Source of the DNA: Deltaproteobacteria bacterium
Lineage (GTDB): Bacteria > Myxococcota_A > Polyangia > DRWM01 > JAAZOP01
DNA length: 40,033 nucleotides
NCBI GenBank assembly: GCA_016218815.1
Contig: JACRCX010000002.1
Coordinates: 1 to 40,033, forward strand
Reading direction: 5' to 3'
In this document: in pieces, positions 1-7,281 of the stretch
Position numbering within the stretch: position 1 is the first letter of the stretch
Layout: each line of letters begins with the position of its first letter
Notes under the pieces: model-generated
What the model was told of the DNA's origin: nothing
What the model saw: the letters and a program-made list of their open reading frames with translations, nothing else
Databases searched by the model: none
Made by a program: the position numbers and the translations under genes

Positions 1-1
1 G

Positions 2-889
2 CGCTGGACCTGCAAGAGCAGGGCGAAGCTGTCGGCGGCCCTGTCGAACGAGGGTCTCGCGGTGAGTTCCACGACGGTGGGTCGCCTGCTGCACCAGCTT
101 GGCTACAGCCTTCAGTCGGTGGTCAAGAGTCGTGAAGGCGCGTCGCACCCCGACCGCGATGCGCAGTTCGAGTACATCAACGCCACGGCACAGGCGTTCT
201 TGAAGCGCGGCCAGCCCGTGATCTCGGTGGACACGAAGAAGAAGGAGTTGGTGGGCGATTTCCGCAACGCCGGGCGCGAATGGCAGCCGCGGGGGGCGCC
301 GGAAAAGAGCTTGGTTCACGACTTCCCGACCGATGGACTGGGCAAGGCCATCCCGTACGGCATCTACGACATGTCCCGCGACGAGGCGTGGGTCAGCGTC
401 GGCAAGGATCACGACACGCCTGCCTTTGCGGCGGCATCGATCCGGCGGTGGTGGCAGATGATGGGCAGGCGCGGACACGCCGGGGCGAAGCGGCTCTTCA
501 TCACGGCCGACGCTGGCGGGAGCAATGGGTATCGGTCCCGGCTGTGGAAAGTCGAACTCCAGAAGTTCGCCAACGACAGCAACCTGTCGATCCGCGTCAG
601 CCACTTCCCGCCGGGCACCAGCAAGTGGAACAAGGTCGAGCACCGGTTGTTCTGCTTCATCACGCAGAACTGGCGCGGACGACCGCTCCGCACCTTCGAA
701 ACTATCGTCGACCTCATTGGCAGCACCAGCACTCGCGCCGGACTTCGCGTGAAGGCCGCGCTCGACAGGCGCAGCTACCCGACAGGCGTGAAGGTCACCG
801 CCGCACAGTTCCGTGAACTCACATTGATCAAGGACGCCTTCCATGGTGAGTGGAACTATGAACTCAAACCACGTAAGTTGGCGAAATAA
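2..889 (+). CDS. ISAzo13-family transposase, 3' part
   Basis: DDE-type transposase missing its N-terminus because the window begins inside it; the frame is open from base 2 with no start needed. Family features seen: an N-terminal HTH-like stretch (RWTCKSRAKLSAAL, then TTVGRLLHQLGYSLQ), a first acidic motif in ISVDTKKKELVGDF, a second in FITADAGGSNGYR, and the C-terminal HFPPGTSKWNKVEHRLFCFI segment that carries the last catalytic acid. These match the ISAzo13 (rhodopirellula-type) transposases as I know them. The reading frame is intact to its stop, so the element may be functional, but I could not recognise terminal inverted repeats in the bases after the stop. Its presence beside repeated gene debris fits an accessory region. 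Family assignment is confident; activity is not known. Confidence 0.85.
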   Translation, partial: RWTCKSRAKLSAALSNEGLAVSSTTVGRLLHQLGYSLQSVVKSREGASHPDRDAQFEYINATAQAFLKRGQPVISVDTKKKELVGDFRNAGREWQPRGAPEKSLVHDFPTDGLGKAIPYGIYDMSRDEAWVSVGKDHDTPAFAAASIRRWWQMMGRRGHAGAKRLFITADAGGSNGYRSRLWKVELQKFANDSNLSIRVSHFPPGTSKWNKVEHRLFCFITQNWRGRPLRTFETIVDLIGSTSTRAGLRVKAALDRRSYPTGVKVTAAQFRELTLIKDAFHGEWNYELKPRKLAK

Positions 890-980
890 TATCGATCAGC
901 CGCCTAACCCCCGGCGCCGGCGTTCCTCGCCCCCCACGTCGCCACCGTCCGGCCTGACGCCGGGTAGGTCGAGCACACGC

Positions 981-1118
981 GTCCGCCCCGGGCCGTGACG
1001 GACGAGTCAACCAGCCCACCCCGCCGCATCCTGCCCGCTGCGTCCGCCCCGGGCCGTGAGGAGCGCGTCCGCCCTGGCACACCTGTCCGCTGCGTCCGAC
1101 CCGGGCCGTGAGGAGCGA
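981..1118 (+). repeat. Tandem remnants of DUF1566 gene 3' ends
   Basis: The stretch between the transposase and the first DUF1566 gene (890-1170) has no gene. It holds three copies of a short sequence, CGTCCGMCCCGGGCCGTGA, at about 981-998, 1041-1059 and 1093-1111, spaced 52-61 bp. The second and third extend to CGCTGCGTCCGMCCCGGGCC plus GTGAGGAGCG. The same bases form the last codons and stop (RCVRPGP) of the intact DUF1566 gene at 1829-1858, and another copy lies at 2834-2862. I read them as leftovers of duplicated DUF1566 genes. Confidence 0.7.
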
Positions 1119-1170
1119 GTCGGCCGCCGCGTCCTTGACGCCCTCGCTCCTCCCGCCCAGACTTCAGGTC

Positions 1171-1851
1171 GTGGGTCGACCGGAGACGGCCGGGGTGCTG
1201 GGGTGGCCGACGTGCGTCGGGCTGGTGGTCGTGCTCGGCGCAGGCAGCTGCTACTACAGCTTCAGCGACCCGGGCGACGGCGACCACGAGGCGGAAGCGC
1301 TGGTGGAGGCGGAGGCGGGCGACGAGGTCGCCGTCGATGCCGCCTCCGACGGCGAGGCGGATGGCGATGAGGACGTTGCGCCCGAGGTCGACGCCGCAAC
1401 CTGCGCCGACGGCTGGTACGACCTCACGACCGGCCTCTGCTGGCAGGACCCGCCGGACCCGACCACGCGGATCTGGGACGACGCCGTCGCCTACTGCGAC
1501 GGGCTCGTCCTTGGCGGACGCAACGACTGGTACCTGCCGACGATCGATGAGCTGCGCTCGCTTATCCGCAACTGCCCGGCCACCGAGACCGGTGGCTCGT
1601 GCAACGTCACCGCCGCCTGCCTGGGTTCGGGCTGCCGCAATCCCGCATGCAGCGGATGTTCCTACGGCGAAGGCCCCGGCGGAGCGTACTGGCCCGCCGA
1701 GCTGCACGGCCTGGCGTTCTGGTACTGGTCGTCGTCGCGCTTCGTCGGCGACGCGCCCAATGCGTGGGAGGTCGACTTCGACGGAGCCTGGGTCCACCGC
1801 GAAGACCTCTCGCGCCTGTTCCTCGTCCGCTGCGTCCGCCCCGGGCCGTGA
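1171..1851 (+). CDS. DUF1566 (Lcl C-terminal-like) lipoprotein
   Basis: Probable exported lipoprotein of 226 residues. After a hydrophobic stretch (VGLVVVLGAGSC) comes a candidate lipid Cys at residue 27, although the lipobox is not canonical, then an Asp/Glu/Ala-rich linker, then a DUF1566 domain. Domain hallmarks are LTTGLCWQDPP, a W-D-D-A-x-x-Y-C segment, NDWYLPTIDELRSLI, FWYWSSS and the terminal VRCVRPGP. Several Cys pairs in the middle suggest disulfides and an extracytoplasmic location. DUF1566 domains belong to the C-type-lectin-like/FGE fold group and are often surface ligand-binding modules; the ligand is unknown. I chose GTG 1171, which leaves a short n-region; ATG 1108 upstream is in frame but lies inside repeat debris. 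It converges with a paralogue at 1923-2630. Confidence 0.7.
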   Translation: MGRPETAGVLGWPTCVGLVVVLGAGSCYYSFSDPGDGDHEAEALVEAEAGDEVAVDAASDGEADGDEDVAPEVDAATCADGWYDLTTGLCWQDPPDPTTRIWDDAVAYCDGLVLGGRNDWYLPTIDELRSLIRNCPATETGGSCNVTAACLGSGCRNPACSGCSYGEGPGGAYWPAELHGLAFWYWSSSRFVGDAPNAWEVDFDGAWVHREDLSRLFLVRCVRPGP

Positions 1852-1922
1852 GGAGCGGGTCGGAGCCGCGACATGCGCGCCCCGGCCTTGGGGGACGCAA
1901 CTCGCGGGTTGGAGCCGCTTCG

Positions 1923-2630
1923 TCACGGGCCACGACGAATGCACGCAGCGTGCACCGAGAGGAACTTGGCCTGGTCGTACGCGGAGCCCCACCCGAAGCC
2001 GACGGTCCAAGCGTACGGCGCGTCACCGGTCTGAGACGACGACGACCAGTACCAGAAGCACCAGCCCTCGATGGATGCGCCCCAGTAGCACCCCCCAGCG
2101 CCGGGTCCGCCGAGGTACGGGCAACCCTCGCAGGCAGTCGACCAGCATGAGTCGTCGACGCAAGCATCGCCGACGCCGCATGCTCCGCCGGTCATCGTGT
2201 CGGGGCATCCGCGAATCAGAGAGCGCAGCTCGCCGATCGTCGGCAACACCCAGCTCCCGGCGGGCAACTCGCACAGCGTGAGCCCGTTGCAGTACGAGAT
2301 CGCCTCGTCCCAGGTCAGCCACCTCTCCGAGTCTGGGTTCCCCCAGAGGTACCCCGTGGTCGGATCGAGCCAACTACCGTCGCAGACGTCCGCGTCGCCC
2401 GCGCCGACATCTGCTTCCGCCCCGCCGCCGCCGTCGTGGATCACGTCCGTGTCGTCCGCCGCACCGTTGTCCGCATCGAGAACATCCACGTCGCCCCGCG
2501 CGTCCACGGCGGCGTCGACCGGAGCGTCAGGAGCGCCCGCGTACTCCCGGTAGCTTTGCCAACAGCCCGTGAGCACGACGGCGCACGCCGCAGCAGCCCA
2601 CCACCCAACCTTCGTCGCCGTCGTCGTCAT
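1923..2630 (-). CDS. DUF1566 (Lcl C-terminal-like) lipoprotein, paralogue
   Basis: Lipoprotein of 235 residues, paralogous to the gene at 1171-1851 and convergent with it (71 bp between stops). It starts MTTTATKVGWW at ATG 2630, preceded by a good ribosome site (GGAAGG). The signal peptide ends in a clear lipobox (VVLTGC). Then come an Asp-rich linker of about 60 residues and a DUF1566 domain with LDPTTGYLWGNP, WDEAISYCNGL, GSWVLPTIGELRSLI, FWYWSSSS and a C-terminal AACIRRGP. The Cys pattern in the middle (CPDTMTGGACGVGDAC) parallels that of the sister gene, so the two arose by duplication. Role: probably a surface-exposed binding protein of unknown ligand. The gene upstream on this strand (Vat-like) is separated by 316 bp and need not be co-transcribed. 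Confidence 0.75.
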   Translation of the reverse strand: MTTTATKVGWWAAAACAVVLTGCWQSYREYAGAPDAPVDAAVDARGDVDVLDADNGAADDTDVIHDGGGGAEADVGAGDADVCDGSWLDPTTGYLWGNPDSERWLTWDEAISYCNGLTLCELPAGSWVLPTIGELRSLIRGCPDTMTGGACGVGDACVDDSCWSTACEGCPYLGGPGAGGCYWGASIEGWCFWYWSSSSQTGDAPYAWTVGFGWGSAYDQAKFLSVHAACIRRGP

Positions 2631-2833
2631 CCCCGACCTTCCGCCCTGATCGTCCCGGACGCGGCGGCGGGCGTCAAGGGCGGCGGCTGGGCCACCCGCG
2701 GCTCGCCCCGTCTTCGGTCCGGCAACCCTGGCCGAGGGACACCTCCCTGGAGTCCGCCACCCGGGAGGGTCAGACCTACGCCGACCGCCTCGTGGTCCTC
2801 CGCCGAACGACGGACGACCGGTCCGCACCTGTC

Positions 2834-2862
2834 CGCTGCGTCCGACCCGGACCGTGAAGAGC
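2834..2862 (+). repeat. Isolated DUF1566 3'-end remnant
   Basis: In the 316-bp gap between the DUF1566 gene and the Vat-like gene (2631-2946), the only structure I see is another copy of the gene-tail repeat, CGCTGCGTCCGACCCGGACC followed by GTGAAGAGC. In frame it reads VRCVRPGP then stop, like the tail at 1829-1858. It is closest to the copy at 1089-1118: both are preceded by ACCTGTC. No upstream DUF1566 coding sequence is left. Confidence 0.6.
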
Positions 2863-2946
2863 AGGGCGACACCGACGACACCGCGCGCACCTCTCCTCGA
2901 CGCCCGTGTCGCGCCCTCCCGAATCTCGTTCGGCCGTCCCCTTCCC

Positions 2947-3579
2947 CTACTCGCACCGCCCCAGCGCCTCCACGTCCGACGCGACGATCCTCTTCAGATT
3001 CCTCGTGATCTTCTCGACGGGCCAGTCCCACCAGGCGATCTTGAGCAGTGCGTCCACGACCGCCACCGGGAACCGCCGACGGACGGCTCGAGCGGGGTTG
3101 CCCGCGACCACGGTGTACGGCGGCACGTCCGCCGCAACCACCGATCGGGCCGCAACGATCGCGCCGTCCCCAATCTTCACCCCCGGCATGATGAGCGCCT
3201 CGAATCCGATCCAGACGTCGTTGCCCACGACCGTGTCGCCCTTGTACGGAAGCTCGTCGGCCGTCGGAACTACGCTCTCCCAGCCGTTGCCGAAGATCGA
3301 GAACGGATAGGTCGACGCGCCCGAGAGCTTGTGGTTCGCACCGTTCATGACGAATCGGACACCGGCCGCGATGGCGCAGAACTTCCCGAGGATGAGTCGG
3401 TCGCCGACGAACGGGTAATGGTACAGTACGTTGCGCTCGAATCCCTCCGAGTCGTCCGGGTCGTCGTAATAGGTGTAGTCGCCGATGACAATGTTGGGGT
3501 TCGTCACCGTGTTCTTGATGAAGCAGACGCGTGGAAATCCGGCCATCGGGTGCTTCTCGGCGGGATCGGGTCCGTTCAT
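2947..3579 (-). CDS. Vat-like xenobiotic O-acetyltransferase
   Basis: Left-handed parallel beta-helix (hexapeptide) acetyltransferase of the xenobiotic class, 210 residues, the usual length for Vat and CatB proteins. The N-terminal signature FIKNTVTNPNIVIGDYTYYD, then NVLYHYPF, GKFCAIAAGVRFVMNGANHK (catalytic His about residue 83), YPFSIFGNGWE, GNDVWIGFEALIMPGVKIGD and PYTVVAGNPARAVRRRF match streptogramin A acetyltransferases closely. Known family members transfer acetyl from CoA to streptogramin A or chloramphenicol; the substrate here is inferred, not shown. ATG 3579 has a perfect AGGAGG eight bases upstream. It sits alone among mobile and repeated DNA, which is compatible with an acquired gene, but its GC content is like that of the surroundings. 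Could also be a housekeeping XAT homologue. Confidence 0.85.
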   Translation of the reverse strand: MNGPDPAEKHPMAGFPRVCFIKNTVTNPNIVIGDYTYYDDPDDSEGFERNVLYHYPFVGDRLILGKFCAIAAGVRFVMNGANHKLSGASTYPFSIFGNGWESVVPTADELPYKGDTVVGNDVWIGFEALIMPGVKIGDGAIVAARSVVAADVPPYTVVAGNPARAVRRRFPVAVVDALLKIAWWDWPVEKITRNLKRIVASDVEALGRCE

Positions 3580-3700
3580 CGCAGCCTCCTTGCACCAGCA
3601 CCGGCTGGCTCGAACTCGCGTTCAGGGGCGGACGTGTACCGCTGGCGCTTCCTGCCCGCAAGCCGTCCGGCGCGCCCATGGCAGGTCGACGCGGCAGTCG

Positions 3701-3937
3701 GCGCGCTACCACACCGATTGGTGCAATCCCGACTCGGACGGGGACACCACGTTTCTCGACCGCTACCCGGACGTCCTCGAAGGTGAGGCGGTGTGCTTCT
3801 CGGTGGTGGCGAAAACCAACACGACCGTGCCGGAGACGGAGGACCTCGGAGTCCACCCCGTCACGCCGCGGTTCCTCACGGACGGCGTACCTGCGGTCGA
3901 GCGGAGCATGATCTTCCTCGTTCCGGCCATCATCTGA
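3701..3937 (+). pseudogene. C-terminal remnant of VWA-type surface protein
   Basis: A 78-codon open segment ending in a stop reads RYHTDWCNPDSDGDTTFLDR, then YPDVLEGEAVCFSVVAK and finally MIFLVPAII. The pattern (D-x-D-G-D-T-T, Y-P-D-V-x-x-G-x-x-V-C-F-x-V-V-A, terminal FLVP) is what I recall from the C-terminal region of myxobacterial VWA-domain lipoproteins. No start, signal peptide or VWA domain precedes it, so it appears to be the tail of a destroyed gene. A short genuine gene starting inside is less likely because no ribosome site is visible. Confidence 0.5.
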
Positions 3938-4008
3938 AGAGCGCCGCGCCAATCTCCGCTGGTCGCCGCCTCGCCCAGCACTCGCTCACCGCCGCGACGG
4001 ACAACACC

Positions 4009-4719
4009 CTACTCGGCGACGAGCACGAAATCGAAGCTCGCGGTCAGGGATCCGTCGGGCAGCGCCCCGGGCACGAGCGCCAGCGAGGGCACGTAGTACG
4101 GATCACTCTCGTTGTACGGGTCGCCGGCGAAATAGAGCTGCGTCGTGAGCAGAACGTACCCCGATGCGCCGACCCGCACGTGGATGTGCGCCGGACGGAA
4201 AGTGCCGCCCGTCGCGTACCGTCCGGGCACGATGGTGTGCACCTTCCAGACGCCATCGGCGTCCGCGCGGGACCAGCCGCGCAGGAGCCAGCCGGCGTTG
4301 TCGTACACCCCGTCGGCATCGGCCTGCCACACGTCGACCACGGCGTCCGGAACGGGCGCGCAGTCCGGGCCCAGCACCCGTCCGCTGATCGTCAGACGCG
4401 TGCCCGCCATCCCCGGCTCGACCAGGTCCCAGCGTTCCGGCGCGCCCGCGATGTAGTACGGGCCCAGGATGTTGGCCGCCGTCGGCTCGCACACCTCGCC
4501 GTCCGGCGCGTCGCCGGGGACGTCGCCCGGCACGACGTCCTCGCCGTCCCGTACGGCATCGTCGGCACGCGCCTCGGGGCCCACGACATCCGCGCTGTCG
4601 AAGACGTCGGCCTGGTCGGGCTGCTCGTCGCGCGCATCCGCTCCGTCGTCGGCCGAGTTGGAATCGCAGCCGAGCGCGAAGAAGGCCACAAGGCTCAGGA
4701 CCCCCGCTGTCATCGTCAT
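4009..4719 (-). CDS. Intradiol ring-cleavage dioxygenase-like lipoprotein
   Basis: Protein of 236 residues: a short signal peptide with lipobox FFALGC (Cys18), an Asp/Glu-rich linker to about residue 75, then an intradiol dioxygenase fold. Seen in order: ANILGPYYIAGAPER, LTISGRVLGPDCAPVPDAVV, DVWQADADGVYDN, VHTIVPGRYATGG and TFRPAHIHVRVGASGYVLLT. The likely Fe(III) ligands of the family are two Tyr and two His; Tyr139, Tyr168, His178 and His180 are good candidates. Classical members cleave catechol or protocatechuate in the cytosol. Here the protein should be membrane-anchored outside the cytoplasm, so the substrate may be different, for example extracellular aromatics or catecholates. ATG 4719 follows GGAGGA at good spacing. 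No aromatic-degradation genes are nearby. Confidence 0.8.
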   Translation of the reverse strand: MTMTAGVLSLVAFFALGCDSNSADDGADARDEQPDQADVFDSADVVGPEARADDAVRDGEDVVPGDVPGDAPDGEVCEPTAANILGPYYIAGAPERWDLVEPGMAGTRLTISGRVLGPDCAPVPDAVVDVWQADADGVYDNAGWLLRGWSRADADGVWKVHTIVPGRYATGGTFRPAHIHVRVGASGYVLLTTQLYFAGDPYNESDPYYVPSLALVPGALPDGSLTASFDFVLVAE

Positions 4720-4885
4720 GTCCGGTCCTCCACGGGACCATGCGTAGACACTCCGGCTGCGACTGTCAGGCCAGGGGGCAGCGGCAGGCGCGAGGAGCGA
4801 ACAGGCGCGGACACACATCAGCGAGGAGCAACGCCGCCCTGCAAGACCGCAACCTTCAGCACATGAGCACGAACGGCCGGAGATC

Positions 4886-4914
4886 CCCTGGCGCGGCGCC
4901 CCGCCGCGCCAGGG
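4886..4914 (-). terminator. Perfect 13-bp stem hairpin
   Basis: CCCTGGCGCGGCG, a CCC loop, then CGCCGCGCCAGGG forms a perfect 13-bp GC stem. It lies about 105 bp past the stop of the hybrid kinase and upstream of the dioxygenase start, so it probably ends kinase transcription. There is no T tract on either side, so termination is inferred from the hairpin alone. Confidence 0.5.
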
Positions 4915-4944
4915 CATCTTCACCCGCGCCCTCCCCAACTCCCC

Positions 4945-5013
4945 AGCCGGCCTCCCCACCTCTCCAAGTCCGGGTCCGGAAAAGGCCGCCGCGCCGTCGG
5001 CAACCGCGGCATT
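4945..5013 (+). repeat. Dispersed intergenic repeat, copy 1
   Basis: About 70 bp that recurs at 11136-11207. Shared blocks are CCACCTCTCC, GGTCCGGAAAA, GCGCCGTC and CAACCGCGGC, in the same order and spacing. Both copies lie immediately 3' of a reverse-strand gene (kinase stop at 5020; ATC-hydrolase stop at 11211). The rest of the gap 4720-5019 holds only the hairpin at 4886-4914. Confidence 0.6.
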
Positions 5014-5019
5014 CGTCGT

Positions 5020-7182
5020 TCACCCCGGCGGACGCCGGACGGCACGGACGGCGCGGATGGCGCGCAGCAGCGCCTCCTCCCCCAGCGGCTTGGCAATGAA
5101 ACCGTCCATCCCCGCCTCCAGACAGCGCCGCCGGTCCGCCTCTCCCGCGTGCGCGGTCACCGCGACGATCGGCAGGTAGCCCCCGGAGTCGCGCTCCGCC
5201 GAGCGAATCCGCCCGGCCACCTCGAAGCCGTCCATCTCCGGCATCTGCAGGTCGAGCAGCAGCAGATCGAATCCCCCGGGATCCGCCTCGACCGCGGCCA
5301 GCGCGGCCAGGCCGTTGATCGCGGCTCGCACGCGGTGCCCGTGGCGCTCCAGCATCCGGACGACGAGCAGCCGGTTGCTCGGGCTGTCCTCGGCCACCAG
5401 CACGCGCAGCGGCGGCTCGTCCGGCGCCGGCGGCGGCGGGCGGGACGACGGGGCGGAGCGCTCCGGCTCGTCCTCCGCGACGGCGCCCGGAGCGGCCCGG
5501 CCGAAGCGCGCCGTGAAGTGCACCGTGCACCCGCGCCCCTCGGCCCCGTCCAGGCCGATCGTGCCGCCCATCATCCGCACGAGCCGCGCGCAGATCGCCA
5601 GACCGAGGCCGGCGCCGCCGTGGCGGCGGGTGTTCGAGGCATCGACCTGGACGAAGGGCTCGAACACCTCGGCGCGACACGCCGCGGGAATGCCGATCCC
5701 CGTGTCGGCTACGGTGAAACGCAAGCCCACCCCGTCGTCGCCGGCGGCCTCGACGCCGACCTCGAGCGTCACGGCGCCGGCGGGCGTGAACTTGAGCGCG
5801 TTGTCCAGCACGTTGAGCAGTACCTGCTGCAGGCGGCCGCGATCGCCGAGCACGATCTCGGGCACCTCGTCGGCGACCCGGCCGGTCAGCTCGAGCCCCT
5901 TCTGGCGCGCGACCGGCTCGACCCGCCGCAGCACCGCATGAACGGTCCCGCGCGGACGGAACGGGCGCACCTCGAGCGCCAGGCGGTCGGCCTCGATGCG
6001 CGACAGGTCGAGCAGGTCGTTGACGATCCGCAGCAGCTCCTCGCCCGCTTCCCGCGCCACGACCGCGCACTCGCGCTGCTCCGGGGTCAGCTCGGACTCC
6101 AGGAGCAGGCCGAGCATCCCGAGCACGGCGTTCATGGGCGTCCGCAGCTCGTGGCTGGTGTTGGCCAGGAAGACCGACTTCGCGCGGCTCGCCGCTTCGG
6201 CCGCTTCCCTGGCCTTCGCCGACTCCTCCTCCGCGCGCTTGCGGTCGGTGACGTCCAGCGCGAAGCCGTCGTAGCGCATCTCGCCGCTCGCCAGCTCCTC
6301 CGGCTCCGACATCACCTGGAACCAGCGGGTCTCGCCCGACCCGACACGCACGCGCCCGCTCCAGCGCCACGGTCCGCGCGCGGCGGCGGATGCGCGGATC
6401 GAGCGCCAGAACTCCTCGCGATCGTCGGGATGCACCAGCTCGAACACCCGCTCCGAATCGCGGTCGATCTCCTCGAGGTCGAAGCCCGCGATCTCGCGCA
6501 GACGGGGACTGACGAAGGTCAAGCGCGTGCGCCCGTCCGCCGACACGAGCGCCTGGTACGTGACGGCGGGAAGGTTCGCCGCGAGCTTGCGGAAGCGCTC
6601 CTCGCCGGCCCGCAACGCGTTCCTCGCCTCCCGGCGCAGGAGCGCGACCGCCGCCTGGTTCACGAACGTCTCCAGCGTCGCCGCGCACTCCAGGACGCCG
6701 CCCGAATGGGTCACCAGACCGACGTTGCCCAGCAGCCGCCCCTCGGCCACCATGCCCATCGACCAGATCCGTCCGATGCCGAATCGCCGCTCCATCGCCG
6801 CGCAGCGCTCCGCGTCGGCGATCCCGAAACTGAACACGTGCAGCCCGCCGGGAACCTCGACCAGCCGTCCCAGCAGCAGCGGTGCCCGGGCCGGCTCGCC
6901 GATCGGGATGGCGGCCGACTCCACGGGCACGGGAATGGCGTCGAGAAGGCTCCGCACCTCCTCCTCGGGCCCCAGGATGCAACGCGGACGGAAGGCGTCG
7001 CCCGCGATGTCGAACGACGCCACGGTGACCATGGCGTCCGGCACCAGGGTCCGCAGCCGCTCGGCGATGAAGCGATGGAGGTCGTCGTCGGGTCCGAGAC
7101 GGAGGAAGCCGCTGGCCGAATGCCACAGAAACTCGAGATCGTGCGTCCGCTCGCCCTCCGGTCCCCGTCCGTCGCTCGTCAC
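5020..7182 (-). CDS. Hybrid sensor histidine kinase (GAF-PAS-HisKA-HATPase-REC)
   Basis: Cytosolic hybrid kinase of 720 residues with no membrane segment. Residues 15-185 look like a GAF-type sensor domain; 195-320 are PAS plus PAC (HPDDREEFWRSI, then ALDVTDRKRAEEE); 330-400 HisKA with the H-box FLANTSHELRTPMN (His344); 440-560 ATPase with N-box NVLDNALKF, G1 ADTGIGIP and G2 GGAGLGL. After a Pro-rich linker a receiver domain follows at 592-715 with acidic pair E598/D599, phospho-acceptor Asp644 in LLLLDLQMPEMDGFE, and Lys698. The order implies intramolecular phosphotransfer from His to Asp; the downstream partner (an Hpt protein or output regulator) is not in the window. It starts at GTG 7182 behind GGGAGGA and is divergent from the APC permease. 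Confidence 0.93.
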   Translation of the reverse strand: MTSDGRGPEGERTHDLEFLWHSASGFLRLGPDDDLHRFIAERLRTLVPDAMVTVASFDIAGDAFRPRCILGPEEEVRSLLDAIPVPVESAAIPIGEPARAPLLLGRLVEVPGGLHVFSFGIADAERCAAMERRFGIGRIWSMGMVAEGRLLGNVGLVTHSGGVLECAATLETFVNQAAVALLRREARNALRAGEERFRKLAANLPAVTYQALVSADGRTRLTFVSPRLREIAGFDLEEIDRDSERVFELVHPDDREEFWRSIRASAAARGPWRWSGRVRVGSGETRWFQVMSEPEELASGEMRYDGFALDVTDRKRAEEESAKAREAAEAASRAKSVFLANTSHELRTPMNAVLGMLGLLLESELTPEQRECAVVAREAGEELLRIVNDLLDLSRIEADRLALEVRPFRPRGTVHAVLRRVEPVARQKGLELTGRVADEVPEIVLGDRGRLQQVLLNVLDNALKFTPAGAVTLEVGVEAAGDDGVGLRFTVADTGIGIPAACRAEVFEPFVQVDASNTRRHGGAGLGLAICARLVRMMGGTIGLDGAEGRGCTVHFTARFGRAAPGAVAEDEPERSAPSSRPPPPAPDEPPLRVLVAEDSPSNRLLVVRMLERHGHRVRAAINGLAALAAVEADPGGFDLLLLDLQMPEMDGFEVAGRIRSAERDSGGYLPIVAVTAHAGEADRRRCLEAGMDGFIAKPLGEEALLRAIRAVRAVRRPPG

Positions 7183-7281
7183 GTGCGCCGTTCCTCCCGC
7201 GGCCGGGCCGGACCCCGGCGGCGGCGGAGTCTACCATGGACCGGGCACTCACTTGCGGTTCGTGCGAGACGGGGTTACGTC

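Noticed and set aside
2023..2373. Open frame overlapping the second DUF1566 gene on the same strand
   Set aside because: Out-of-frame shadow; the DUF1566 frame has lipobox, linker and domain motifs.
890..2862. Diversity-generating retroelement around the DUF1566 genes
   Set aside because: No reverse transcriptase, no template repeat with adenine-specific differences, and the repeated piece is only the last ~30 bases of the gene.
5149..7281. Open frame opposite the hybrid kinase that runs on into the APC permease
   Set aside because: The part before 7282 is low-complexity antisense sequence; permease homology begins at the GTG cluster 7282-7294.
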